Of a DNA stretch of 64,000 nucleotides, positions 19,901-28,001 are shown in pieces. The notes below the pieces were generated by a model. It made no database searches. It was not told where the DNA came from and was given only the letters and a program-made list of their open reading frames with translations. Each line of letters starts with the position of its first letter. The first letter of the stretch is position 1. Origin of the DNA: Candidatus Pacearchaeota archaeon (GTDB lineage: Archaea; Nanoarchaeota; Nanoarchaeia; Pacearchaeales; GW2011-AR1); the NCBI GenBank assembly GCA_002686195.1, contig NZAS01000177.1, forward strand, positions 1 through 64,000. Reading direction: 5' to 3'. The position numbers and the translations under genes were made by a program.

Positions 19901-20541
19901 ATGAAGGTGCATGGAAGCCTTCAAAAATGAATAAAACATGCTTTGACTCTCTTTGTAAGGTCGAGGCATTTGGTTCTCTTAGTGAGATGAAAAATAAAAA
20001 AATTCTGAATCACAGACAGCTTCATGAAGTAATTGTTGGAAACTATGACCTTCTTAAGAAAGGAAGACATGGAATGACAAAGACAGCTGTGAAAAAAATG
20101 ATAAAAGAATCCGGTCGTGTCCCAGTGTTTGTTGATGAGAAAATATATGAAAACTATGACTTAGATGACTGGGTAAGATCTGAAAAAATTGCAATGTGTG
20201 TTGATTTAATGGCAGGCGCAGATGAGGATCTAATATTTCCTCCTGTTCTTATGAAAAAGATAGATGAATCAGGTGTCAAGTCTGTTATAAGCATGAGTGG
20301 AAAGGAGAAGGCTATCGCGTGGTTTTGTATCCAGTCTATTGAGGAAAGGACTACAAAAAATGGAAAAGTGTTCTATAGAATGAAAGTCTGTGATAATAAT
20401 TCAGAAAGTGCTTGGCTTCGAGTTTGGACAAAGTTTAATAGTCTTCCCAGCCTGTATACGATATGGCTCGCTGAGGTATCATCAACAGAGTCTTGGGGTT
20501 ACTCAACTTCATCCTATAAGATGAAGCAGATTAACGTGTAA
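16933..20541 (+). CDS. dnaE: DNA polymerase III alpha-type (C-family) replicase
   Basis: A 1202-residue protein from GTG. An N-terminal PHP domain starts at FVGLHAHDGSSVYDGLG, with TNHGHMN and TADSHY motifs, although an acidic insertion occurs near residues 110-140. The palm domain has GPGRGSGSGCLVNYVLGIT and WPDIDTDVGD with catalytic Asp501 and Asp503, then LKFDFLGLATL for the third aspartate. Fingers, a tandem HhH region (LTAIKGVGKAAVQEI) and a C-terminal OB-like segment follow. C-family polymerases are bacterial replicases; most T4-like phages use a B-family enzyme. PDIDTDVGD departs from the usual PDFDxDF. It presumably replicates the phage genome; no beta clamp or epsilon gene is seen here. 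Confidence 0.95.
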   Translation: MKDKKSRLSVHLPPSRFVGLHAHDGSSVYDGLGYPNEHIDFILENGMNSLALTNHGHMNSAAHAHNYAKKLKSKGQKYRHIYGCECYFVDDLTEWRNDYNEHRERVRIEKESKRKIRADDNDESEGLVVEDENETKKDSGSYPEWKRRYHLVVIAKNFTGLQNLFRLVKMSYKEGFYRFPRIDFKMLKENSEGLIVSTACVGGRASGHIFQEFPDKKFDELSPGLVSDPYVLKSVMTKLENMTDRFVDCVGRDNFFLELQFNDLVAQHLTNRCLIELSKKTGIPLISTADSHYCRPEMWEAREMYKILGRMGSRDDKMPKLPEKSDLKCELYPKNAQQMWDAFKEGYSKYDFYDGSEDDVKESIERTHDIAWDVCDEVWFDDSGAKLPNFTTDKRTAFGQLADQVKEGMIRSDLHEKPEYLNRVKEELSVIKELGFENYFLTLTRVFDKAKHRTLIGPGRGSGSGCLVNYVLGITHVDPIKYDLLFERFLGLHKIAWPDIDTDVGDRDVLINVSRELFGEDSVIPVSNFNTLKLKSLIKDVSKFYGIPFDEVNRVTGPLEREVMPRAMGDHEEKSTYILTHEDCMKYSESYQQFMEKYPKVSEHVQTLFMEIRSIGRHAGGVLVCPNLENNMPVIKVRGELQTPWSEGMNFRHLEENGFLKFDFLGLATLKMVEDTIRLVLRGQGVENPSFDQINKFFDEHLSSRYHDMDDQKVWEYVYHDGRFVQIFQFVNPGARKFCKDAKPKSIEELSAITAIYRPGPLAANVDKKYVKTKLLVESGKKIKYDHPIIEEILGETFGYTIYQEQFMLLAQKLAGFNKGESDKMRKTLVKKSLDSNAAKVQERIDLRKKFVEGSVNLSGMDRDKAEKLYETIEYFSGYGFNRSHSISYAIDSYYAAWLHTYYEKEWLAVCLQTWNGSPKFGKIMAEIKALGYKILPPDINTSSDVWVYSNDRSGFVPPLTAIKGVGKAAVQEIMIRRPFTCIDQMLFTDEGAWKPSKMNKTCFDSLCKVEAFGSLSEMKNKKILNHRQLHEVIVGNYDLLKKGRHGMTKTAVKKMIKESGRVPVFVDEKIYENYDLDDWVRSEKIAMCVDLMAGADEDLIFPPVLMKKIDESGVKSVISMSGKEKAIAWFCIQSIEERTTKNGKVFYRMKVCDNNSESAWLRVWTKFNSLPSLYTIWLAEVSSTESWGYSTSSYKMKQINV

Positions 20542-20545
20542 TACT

Positions 20546-21457
20546 ATGTTACTATTTCCAGCACGTACAGTATTTGTAGAAGGTCCAGATTGTTCAGGAA
20601 AAACGTCATTAATAAGAGAAGTTCATAAGAAGACAGGCTATAGGTGGCACCTTATGGACAGGTCACAGCTATCAAGAAAGATATTTTCAGAGATGTACGG
20701 AAGATCTATCGAGCACATAGACGATCATCTTCATAACGAATTATTCAACTTAAATAACAAGTATGTCATTATTGACTTGCCGTTTAAAACTATTAAGAGT
20801 AGATTTGAAAAAAGAGGAGACGATCTTCACGATTTAAGCTCAATAAGAAGAGTACACAAGCTGTTTATGCAAGAATTTAAAAATTTGCAAGATCACCCAA
20901 ATGTAATAAGGATAACTTGCAACAAGTCGTCAATCAGCGATATAGCAGATAGCGTTATAGCATCATTAATGATGCAAGAGGGTGCACAAATAAAAGAAAT
21001 AGCAGATTCTGTCATAGATGCTGTAGCACAATCAGAAAATCATGAAGTTTTCCCGCTTCAAGTAACACTATATGATGATGGAGAATTTGAAGAAGCAACA
21101 CACAGCATTCTAGAATTTGAGCCAGAGTCAGAGTATTATATAAAGATACTTCTAGCCTTTCTTAATAAAATAGATGCAGAGATGAAAGGTAAAAATGAAT
21201 ATTCAAGAAAAGAGAGTATTTTCTCTAGAAGGTTTGTATACACAGATGATTCGTGTATATCGTTTATTCAAGCCAGCCAGCGAAACAGTATAATGGATTT
21301 TCACTGTGTGATAAGATCATGTAATGTAAGAGAGTTATTTGAACATGATTTAAGATTTATTTACTATCTTGCATCAGAGTGCTGGAAAAGAATAGGCGGC
21401 GGTTGTACATCTGCAAGAATTAGAGTGAATTTAAACTCTGCACATATAATTGAGTAA
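20546..21457 (+). CDS. Thymidylate kinase-like P-loop protein with extra C-terminal domain
   Basis: A 303-residue protein. Residues 5-155 form a P-loop kinase with FVEGPDCSGKTSL (Walker A), KYVIIDLPF and a lid-like KSRFEKRGDDLHD, closest to thymidylate kinases. After a helical linker, residues 190-303 form a different domain with MDFHCVIRSCNV, LRFIYYLASE and VNLNSAHI. That order faintly recalls thymidylate synthase or deoxypyrimidine hydroxymethylase (RS-x-DV, then xxHI), but I cannot confirm it. It sits among dNTP genes, so a nucleotide role is likely. Confidence 0.6.
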   Translation: MLLFPARTVFVEGPDCSGKTSLIREVHKKTGYRWHLMDRSQLSRKIFSEMYGRSIEHIDDHLHNELFNLNNKYVIIDLPFKTIKSRFEKRGDDLHDLSSIRRVHKLFMQEFKNLQDHPNVIRITCNKSSISDIADSVIASLMMQEGAQIKEIADSVIDAVAQSENHEVFPLQVTLYDDGEFEEATHSILEFEPESEYYIKILLAFLNKIDAEMKGKNEYSRKESIFSRRFVYTDDSCISFIQASQRNSIMDFHCVIRSCNVRELFEHDLRFIYYLASECWKRIGGGCTSARIRVNLNSAHIIE

Positions 21458-21479
21458 AATTAAAGAGAATGGAGAAAAA

Positions 21480-22484
21480 ATGAAAAGAGCATTAGTCACA
21501 GGAGGCTGTGGGTTCATTGGGTCAAATTTGGCCAAGAGGCTAGTAGGAGAAGGATGGAAGGTTGATATAGTTGATGACATGTCAAATGGTCATCTTGAAT
21601 TGCTTGATGGAGTGAGCATGCGGGTCGTTCCTGCAGACTTGTTACAAAATTTCTATAGTACAGTTTCAAGTAGAGATGACGATACTATTCTTGTGATACA
21701 GGGAGATTTCTCTCATGGCGCAATTGTTAAAAATATATCTGATGGCATGTATGATGTCGTATTTCATCAGGCAGCAATTCCAAGAGTTTCATTTTCTGTT
21801 GAAAATCCATCAATGACGACAGATATAAATATAGCCGGGACAGTTAGGTTGTTCGAGGCATGTACTGGAAATGTTAATCGAATTGTCTGGGCATCATCAT
21901 CATCTGTCTATGGCGGCGCTGAGGTTCTGCCAACAAATGAAGAGACTGTAAAAGCACCTAAGTCACCGTATGCCTGGCAAAAAAGTGCAATAGAGGATGT
22001 AGCAAAACTATTTGGTGAGTTATACAGCCTTGACATAGTGTGTCTAAGATACTTTAATGTGTTTGGGCCTGGACAGCATGGTGATTCACCTTACTCAACA
22101 GCAATATCTGCGTGGTGTCATGCAGTAAAAAATGGGTTACCACTAAGAAGCGACGGCGACGGAAGTCAGTCAAGAGATATGTGCTATGTTGACAACGCTG
22201 TTGATGCGAATTTGCTAGCTGCAACATCTGATGAAAAGTTTTTTGGAAGGGTGTATAATGTATCATGCGGAGACAAAACGACCAATAGAGAGATTCTTGA
22301 TCATTTCACAGAAAAATTTTCTCATGCTGTTGTTAGACATGCACCTTGGCGTCCAGGTGATGTAATGCATACATGTGCTGATATTACACGCATAAGTTCT
22401 GAGCTAGGATATGAGCCTCGTGTTAGATTTTGGGATGGCTTAAGGAAGACTTTGGCCTGGTGGGGAATAGAAGAATATGAATAA
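21480..22484 (+). CDS. NAD-dependent sugar-nucleotide epimerase/dehydratase
   Basis: A 334-residue extended short-chain dehydrogenase. I chose ATG 21480 (behind ATGGAGAA) over an upstream TTG at 21450. It has the NAD motif GGCGFIGSNLA, the WASSSSVYGG strand, catalytic Tyr164 and Lys168 (PYAWQKSA), and RYFNVFGPGQ and RDMCYVDN. It is close to UDP-glucose/GlcNAc 4-epimerases. With the next gene, a mannose-6-phosphate-isomerase-type cupin, it suggests sugar-nucleotide synthesis for glycosylating DNA, virion or host surface. Confidence 0.88.
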   Translation: MKRALVTGGCGFIGSNLAKRLVGEGWKVDIVDDMSNGHLELLDGVSMRVVPADLLQNFYSTVSSRDDDTILVIQGDFSHGAIVKNISDGMYDVVFHQAAIPRVSFSVENPSMTTDINIAGTVRLFEACTGNVNRIVWASSSSVYGGAEVLPTNEETVKAPKSPYAWQKSAIEDVAKLFGELYSLDIVCLRYFNVFGPGQHGDSPYSTAISAWCHAVKNGLPLRSDGDGSQSRDMCYVDNAVDANLLAATSDEKFFGRVYNVSCGDKTTNREILDHFTEKFSHAVVRHAPWRPGDVMHTCADITRISSELGYEPRVRFWDGLRKTLAWWGIEEYE

Positions 22485-22872
22485 GTGCTCATGGAAAGGA
22501 AAAAGCTCAAAAACTGAAAAGCCCTGGGGGCATGAAACTGTGTGGAGCGCTCTTCCAGGAGTTCACGGAAAAATTTTATTTATCAAGGCTGGAAACAAGA
22601 CAAGCTTAAAATATAACAATGCTAAGGATGAGATTCTTTATATCCTTAGCGGAAAAGTTCTAATACAGTACGGAGATCAATCAACGTTAGTGGAAAATAG
22701 TGAAAATTCATATAGGTTTTCTGAATTTACACCTGGGGGTGTATTGCATATACAATCATGCAGCCCGTATAGAATTACAGCTATTGAGGATAGCGAAATT
22801 ATTGAAATAGGAAACAATAAGAAAAGCACATGCACAAGAATAGATGATGACTATGGGAGAGCGTGTAAATGA
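22477..22872 (+). CDS. Cupin, type II mannose-6-phosphate isomerase-like
   Basis: A 131-residue single-domain cupin overlapping the epimerase gene by 8 bases. KPWGHETVW, then KILFIKAGNKTSLKYN, DEILYILSGKVLIQYG and FTPGGVLHIQ match the cupin core of phosphomannose isomerases. Some usual histidine ligands are replaced (SLKYN for SLQxH), so metal binding may differ. It likely acts on hexose phosphates together with the epimerase. Confidence 0.75.
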   Translation: MNKCSWKGKSSKTEKPWGHETVWSALPGVHGKILFIKAGNKTSLKYNNAKDEILYILSGKVLIQYGDQSTLVENSENSYRFSEFTPGGVLHIQSCSPYRITAIEDSEIIEIGNNKKSTCTRIDDDYGRACK

Positions 22873-23429
22873 GATCCCCAGAGTTTATAATATTTACAGG
22901 ACCAATGTTTGGATCAAAGACGACAAGACTTCTTGGCACAGTTGATAGATTTAGATATCAGAATAAAACTGTTCTATCATTTAAGCCAAAGCTTGATGAT
23001 AGATATTCAAGCGGAGATATTACAACACATAATGGTGGTAAACTAAGGGCAATAATAGTTGAAAACGGCAGCGAAGTAATTGATCATGTGATAGATTCAG
23101 GTGAATCAGTTGGCGTTGTTGCTGTTGATGAGGCATTTATGATTGATGATATCGCTGAAGCACTGATATATCTTTTTAGAAAAGGAAAGACTATTGTTGT
23201 TTCATCATTGCAGCTTTCTGCTACGGGAAAGGTATTCGAAGAGATTCGTGATATTATGCCCTGGGCAACTAAGATTGAGATATGTCCTGCAGTGTGCCCT
23301 ATTACAGGAAGAGATGCATATTATACACACAGAAAGAGTGACTGCATTGATGAAATAACTGTTGGCGGTTCTGATTTATACGAGCCTCGCTGTTGGGAAT
23401 ATCATAGCTTTATGAATAATCAGGATTAA
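22869..23429 (+). CDS. tdk: Thymidine kinase, type II
   Basis: A 186-residue protein overlapping the cupin gene by 4 bases. Walker A is GPMFGSKTTRLL, Walker B is VVAVDEAFMID, and the lasso/zinc region has CPAVCPITGRDAYYTHR; only some of the usual four cysteines are evident. It phosphorylates thymidine to dTMP and complements ThyX. The length is typical for the family. Confidence 0.93.
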   Translation: MRSPEFIIFTGPMFGSKTTRLLGTVDRFRYQNKTVLSFKPKLDDRYSSGDITTHNGGKLRAIIVENGSEVIDHVIDSGESVGVVAVDEAFMIDDIAEALIYLFRKGKTIVVSSLQLSATGKVFEEIRDIMPWATKIEICPAVCPITGRDAYYTHRKSDCIDEITVGGSDLYEPRCWEYHSFMNNQD

Positions 23430-23432
23430 TAC

Positions 23433-24518
23433 ATGGCACGACCCAATCCAAATGATGTCGACATGGTCATCTATCATAAGAACTGCAGTGATGGCCACGG
23501 AAGTGCATATGCTGCATGGAAGCTATTAGGAAACAAGGCCGTGTACATAGCATGCGCGCATGGTGACACTCCTCCTGATGTATCAGATAAGAATGTTGCT
23601 ATATGTGACTTCAGCTTTAGCAATGCAGTAACAAAAGAATTAATTGAAAAATCAAACACGCTAATTGTTCTTGATCATCATAAGTCAGCAGTTATTGAGT
23701 TGCATGACATCGCAGAGACAATTTTTGATTTAGGTCATAGTGGAACAATTATCTCATGGAATTTTTTCCATCCAGGCAAGGAACCGCCAAAGTTTTTAAG
23801 ATATATTGAGGATCGTGACCTCTGGAAGTGGGAACTACCATATTCAAAAGAGTTCTCAGCATCATTTGATATGGTTTCTTTTAATTTTGAGGAATTTGAG
23901 AAATTTGAGGATGACTCAGTTTTTGATGCAGCAGTTAAAAAAGGGAGCTATATTCTTGAATATTCAAAGTCTGTTGTCAGGAAGGTGTGCGAGAAAGCCA
24001 AGCCTCGAAAGTATATGGGAAATGACGTGCTTGTTGTCAATGCCTCACATTGGATGTCTGAGATAGGTGCAAGGCTCGCGCATGATTGCGACTTTGCAGT
24101 CATATGGTATTACGATCATGAGAAGCGAAACATCAGAGTGAGTCTTAGGGCATTCCATGATAAGGTCGACGTATCTGAGGTTGCAAAAGAATTTGGCGGC
24201 GGTGGACATCCTAAGGCAGCAGGGTTTACACTAACAGGAAGCACAATTGTTGACAACCTCTTTGATGTAGTTGAAGAGAAGGTTGACACATCTAGTGCCC
24301 GCGAGGAAATTAAAAAGATAAAAGAGACGCTTGAAAAGAAGGGCGACACTGAGAAGAGTGAGGTCGTTGAAGGTCTTGAGTCACTACTAGATGAGCTAGA
24401 GAAGCCAGAGAAGAAGGATGAGCCCAAAAAATCAAAAAAGAGTTCAGGAAAGGGTAGCAGAAGCAGCAAGAAGCCTAAGCAGCAAGCTGCCAGAGACACC
24501 GAACCATCCAAAAGGTAG
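23433..24518 (+). CDS. DHH/DHHA1 phosphoesterase (nanoRNase-like)
   Basis: A 361-residue protein. The DHH domain shows YHKNCSDGHGSAYAAW, VAICDFSF and VLDHHKSA; the DHHA1 end is GGGGHPKAAGFTL near residue 255. Enzymes of this kind hydrolyse short RNA oligonucleotides or cyclic dinucleotides. The final 70 residues are a Lys/Ser/Glu-rich disordered tail. That tail overlaps the next gene by 101 bases in another frame. A role in clearing pApA-type signals or nanoRNA is inference. Confidence 0.82.
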   Translation: MARPNPNDVDMVIYHKNCSDGHGSAYAAWKLLGNKAVYIACAHGDTPPDVSDKNVAICDFSFSNAVTKELIEKSNTLIVLDHHKSAVIELHDIAETIFDLGHSGTIISWNFFHPGKEPPKFLRYIEDRDLWKWELPYSKEFSASFDMVSFNFEEFEKFEDDSVFDAAVKKGSYILEYSKSVVRKVCEKAKPRKYMGNDVLVVNASHWMSEIGARLAHDCDFAVIWYYDHEKRNIRVSLRAFHDKVDVSEVAKEFGGGGHPKAAGFTLTGSTIVDNLFDVVEEKVDTSSAREEIKKIKETLEKKGDTEKSEVVEGLESLLDELEKPEKKDEPKKSKKSSGKGSRSSKKPKQQAARDTEPSKR

Positions 24519-24645
24519 GAATTCTTATGCGCACATCTGGAAGACAATCAGAGACATTCTGGGTGAGTCGTATAAGGATCTAGATGACTCGCTTGTTGAT
24601 GATGTGATGGAGATAATTCGTTATTGCGAGGAGAATCCGTTCTAA
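24418..24645 (+). CDS. Small protein overlapping the DHH gene
   Basis: A 75-residue protein. The conserved-looking part is the C-terminal 45 residues (NSYAHIWKTIRDILGESY, then DDSLVDDVMEIIRYCEENPF), which lies mostly outside the overlap. The only in-frame canonical start is ATG 24418, giving a 101-base overlap; a non-AUG start nearer 24510 is possible. No function is recognised. Confidence 0.55.
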   Translation: MSPKNQKRVQERVAEAARSLSSKLPETPNHPKGRNSYAHIWKTIRDILGESYKDLDDSLVDDVMEIIRYCEENPF

Positions 24646-24660
24646 TTGAGGAGATGATAA

Positions 24661-25086
24661 ATGAGCTATAGACCAGAGTGGGATCAGATCTGGATGGAAT
24701 TTGCGCATAGTATTGCAAGAAGGTCAGTTGATCCGAGGCATAAGGTTGGAGCAATTGTTGTCACATCAGACAATACTCAAGTGCTAGCCATAGGCTATAA
24801 CGGCGATCAAAGAGGCGGCCCAAACGAGGTCGAGTCATTGACACCGGGTGAGTCTGGAATGCTACATGCAGAAATTAATGCTCTGCTTAAGATGGACTAT
24901 AACAACCCAAAAGATAAGATCATGTATGTTACTTTAAGTCCGTGTCGAATGTGCTGCAAGGCGCTCGTCAATGCCGGGATAAAGCAAGTGATATATGATG
25001 AAGATTATCGCGACACGTCAGGGATAGACCTCCTGGATGACAGTGATATTATTGTTAAAAAACTATCTAGCATTTCTCATATTTAA
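24661..25086 (+). CDS. dCMP deaminase
   Basis: A 141-residue zinc deaminase with an AGGAG site. The zinc-binding motifs are HAEINAL and PCRMCCK, preceded by the substrate loop IGYNGDQRGGPNE. It converts dCMP to dUMP, the ThyX substrate. The domain is complete and of usual length. Confidence 0.93.
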   Translation: MSYRPEWDQIWMEFAHSIARRSVDPRHKVGAIVVTSDNTQVLAIGYNGDQRGGPNEVESLTPGESGMLHAEINALLKMDYNNPKDKIMYVTLSPCRMCCKALVNAGIKQVIYDEDYRDTSGIDLLDDSDIIVKKLSSISHI

Positions 25087-25130
25087 TATGGTGATATAAT
25101 AAAATATTGTGAGAAGTCTGGAGAGTCACA

Positions 25131-26345
25131 TTGGCAATCTTTAAGGAAATACCCGGATCAGACATACGGGCTGGAAGATCATTTCTTCATCAGCTAGTTG
25201 ACATACCGCAGCAAAGTATATCTGGATCTGTATCAAGAAAAAAGTATAAGGCGTTCATAACTGGAGGAAAAGGTCCAGGAATTACGTCATCTTTATTTCA
25301 GACTGTTCATGATAATAATTTTTCTCTACAGTCTGCTAACCCTGTATTTGATATAACAGTTGGGCTATATAGCGGAAGTACAACAGTTACAGATGCTGTA
25401 ACTAGCGTAGACTATTTTGGAAAGTTCTTATTTTCATCACAGTCTGTCATGATGAATGAGAAGATAGATGTATACAGGCAATATTCACAGCTGCTTCTTG
25501 GAAGCGCAGATATTCAGTTTCGATCACCTGTAACGGGAACACTTGAGCAAGACAAGATCAATGAGGCACTATTTATAAGTTTTAGGCGTCAATTTACTAG
25601 GGACGAGATAAAGCCAGAAACATTTGCGATGAAATTTTTTACAACGGCGTCTGTTGTTGATGACAATCCAGGGTTTAATTTAAGCACAACATCAGAGGCA
25701 GGATCTCAAATTTTTACTGATATTGGGTCGACAGCTACACAAACAACATTGTTTGGCGGAAAGGTTGGTCACATAGTTAATGCAAATAATCCTACAAATA
25801 AGCTTGTTGGTTCACTATGGTATCAAAAAGGAATAGCTGTTCTAGATCTAAGTAAGATAATGTTAGGATCACAGCATGTTTCAGGCGTAATACGCGCTAT
25901 AAATGATAATAGCCCAGCTGTAGGTTCTCCGACTGGGACAATGGTGATAGGATCAGGAAACCCAGAGGTAAAGTTTATTCCTGATTTGATGGTATCTGCA
26001 TCTGTTGATGACATTCTTGATCATGTTTGCATGTGCAGGTTTAGCTCTGGAACATATACAGCCATGACATTTCAAAATACAACAAATATTAATTCAACAT
26101 TGATATTTTGTAGAGTAGGGTCAGATGAGTTTAACTATTCATCAAATCCAACATACACAGATGAAAGTGATACCCTCAATGTTCTTGAAGGCGGAATAGA
26201 AAATAGACAGCAGTCATTTACATTTTTTACGTCTGTCGGCTTGTATGACGCTCATGATAATCTCCTTGCAGTTGCCAAGCTTAGCAGGCCTGTTGAAAAA
26301 AATAATGAGAAGAGTTTAGCTCTAAGAGTCAGGATTGATTTTTAG
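25131..26345 (+). CDS. Virion structural protein, probably tail or neck
   Basis: A 404-residue protein from a TTG start with GGAG eight bases upstream. It is beta-rich with Ser/Thr/Gly segments such as ITGGKGPGITSSLF, GLYSGSTTVTDAV and KVGHIVNANNPTNKLVGSLWYQKG. Similar open-beta proteins are structural proteins of large myoviruses, but I recognise no named family. It begins the second structural block. Confidence 0.55.
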   Translation: MAIFKEIPGSDIRAGRSFLHQLVDIPQQSISGSVSRKKYKAFITGGKGPGITSSLFQTVHDNNFSLQSANPVFDITVGLYSGSTTVTDAVTSVDYFGKFLFSSQSVMMNEKIDVYRQYSQLLLGSADIQFRSPVTGTLEQDKINEALFISFRRQFTRDEIKPETFAMKFFTTASVVDDNPGFNLSTTSEAGSQIFTDIGSTATQTTLFGGKVGHIVNANNPTNKLVGSLWYQKGIAVLDLSKIMLGSQHVSGVIRAINDNSPAVGSPTGTMVIGSGNPEVKFIPDLMVSASVDDILDHVCMCRFSSGTYTAMTFQNTTNINSTLIFCRVGSDEFNYSSNPTYTDESDTLNVLEGGIENRQQSFTFFTSVGLYDAHDNLLAVAKLSRPVEKNNEKSLALRVRIDF

Positions 26346-26399
26346 AATTAAATAACCAGGAATTCTTGATATTTATAATTGCAATGCCGGACGGAGATA

Positions 26400-26675
26400 G
26401 TGTTGAAAACATACACAAAAAGTGATATTGAAAATATTATCAACGAGATAGGGTTACGCGTTAGTGAGCGCTTAGACCTGTTTATTGGAACCGGTGATAA
26501 TGAAAGATTAGTTGTTAGATCTGGGCTTAAGATAAGGCATAAAGAAACAGGAATTGTCTACACAGTTGTTTATATTGACGTGTCTGATAGGTCTAATCCT
26601 AAAATAATATGCAATAGGCCCGGAATAACAATGGAAATACAGAAAGAAGAATTTAAAAATTATGAGAGGCAATAA
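26400..26675 (+). CDS. Small hypothetical protein, possibly SH3-like
   Basis: About 91 residues. I chose GTG 26400 or TTG 26403, just after GGAG at 26393-26396; a TTG at 26379 is less likely. The C-terminal part (LVVRSGLKIRHKETGIVYTVVYID) looks like a small beta-barrel. Its stop overlaps the next ATG by one base. An ATATTTAT box sits at 26369-26376. Confidence 0.55.
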   Translation: MLKTYTKSDIENIINEIGLRVSERLDLFIGTGDNERLVVRSGLKIRHKETGIVYTVVYIDVSDRSNPKIICNRPGITMEIQKEEFKNYERQ

Positions 26676-27382
26676 TGTCAAGTTTTACAAATAGTGACCT
26701 AAAGAAGAACATACAAGAATCACTTGGTCTAACTGATCATGATAACGAGAATGAACTTCTTAAAGAGGCGTATGCTACACAGCCAAAGCATCATGATCTT
26801 CCAACAGAGCTACTTAGCATGGCGAATAAAAAGAGTCATGTAGAGCTATATAAGGGATATGTTGAAAAGTTTAATAGAGTAAGTGCTGAGCTAGACGGAG
26901 TCAATCGAGCAGAGGCAGATTCTAATTATTCTAAGTTTAGATCTCTAAAGCTTGATGAGGCCCATAACATGAATGCAGTGTATCTTCATGAGCTTTATTT
27001 TTCAAATATCAGCGATCTTCATAGCAATATATCAATGGACTCATTATCATATATGAGGCTTTCTAGAGACTTTGGTACATTTGATGATTGGCAGAATGAT
27101 TTCATTGCGTGTTGCCTGTCATCTCGCTGTGGCTGGGCAGTAACTGTGTATAGCACATATCTACAAAGATACATAAACTGTGTTGTTGATCTTCACAGTG
27201 CACAGGTACCAATGGGAACATATCCTGTCATAGTGATGGATATGTGGCAACACTCATATTATCGTGATTATTTAACAGATGTAAGAACATATGTTCATGC
27301 AATGATGAAGCAGTTAAATTGGACAGTAATTGAAGATAGAATTAACAGAGCAGAAAAAATACAACATGCTCTAAGGACATGA
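26675..27382 (+). CDS. Fe/Mn superoxide-dismutase-fold protein
   Basis: A 235-residue protein whose layout matches Fe/Mn SOD. HVELYKGYVEKFN at residues 55-67 matches the N-terminal helix, YLHELYFSN puts His105 on the second metal ligand, and MDMWQHSYYRDYL puts Asp189 and His193 on the third and fourth. The first ligand (His26 of E. coli MnSOD) aligns with Ser54 and His55 falls one position off. It therefore has at most three canonical ligands. It lies among virion genes; I infer a structural or altered-metal role rather than a normal dismutase. Confidence 0.75.
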   Translation: MSSFTNSDLKKNIQESLGLTDHDNENELLKEAYATQPKHHDLPTELLSMANKKSHVELYKGYVEKFNRVSAELDGVNRAEADSNYSKFRSLKLDEAHNMNAVYLHELYFSNISDLHSNISMDSLSYMRLSRDFGTFDDWQNDFIACCLSSRCGWAVTVYSTYLQRYINCVVDLHSAQVPMGTYPVIVMDMWQHSYYRDYLTDVRTYVHAMMKQLNWTVIEDRINRAEKIQHALRT

Positions 27383-27383
27383 C

Positions 27384-28001
27384 ATGATTGATAAAGGCAC
27401 AATTAGAAGATTGATACTTGAACAAATGGACGAGATGATGTCTGGAGATGACAGTGAAAAAAGTGTAACAGATTCAGTTGATAATCAGATTGATTCATTC
27501 TTAATAAAGTTTGAAAAAGATTCAATGTCTAGCGATGAAGATGAAATGATGGAATCTTTATCATCGATGTCTCTTAAAGGGCTTGTTGTAGAGCAGGATG
27601 CTGAAGAAGATGCAGAGCCTGATGAAGACACACCTGAACAAGATGATGATCTAGACTCTAATGCAGGCGACGAAGATCCCGACGATGAATCAGACAGTGA
27701 ATCTCTTGAATCCCCGAAGCCACCTATTGACGTAGATGCCTTTACAAAGAGAGTTGCAAGACTTGTAATGAATAATGAGGTTCTTCTTGATGTGAAAGAT
27801 GTAATTGTGAATCGTGCTATAAATTTCCTTCTAGATCACTATGATGATTCTCATGTAAGTGAAATGAAGGAAATATTGCACACGCAGTTTGACATTAGCA
27901 CAGATGAAGATGTAGAGCATCAACTTGCACCATTTGCTGTAGGCGCATGGGCAGGAGGAACAGGCGGACTCGGCGGTGGCGGCGGCGGAGGGACTGTGTG
28001 A
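27384..28001 (+). CDS. Acidic protein with Gly-rich tail
   Basis: A 205-residue protein. The N-terminal helix (GTIRRLILEQMDEMM) resembles the short leader helices of several neighbours. Residues 60-110 are strongly acidic and disordered, residues 112-175 are helical, and the end is a GGLGGGGGGGTV tail. Possibly a scaffold or internal capsid protein. No family recognised. Confidence 0.55.
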   Translation: MIDKGTIRRLILEQMDEMMSGDDSEKSVTDSVDNQIDSFLIKFEKDSMSSDEDEMMESLSSMSLKGLVVEQDAEEDAEPDEDTPEQDDDLDSNAGDEDPDDESDSESLESPKPPIDVDAFTKRVARLVMNNEVLLDVKDVIVNRAINFLLDHYDDSHVSEMKEILHTQFDISTDEDVEHQLAPFAVGAWAGGTGGLGGGGGGGTV

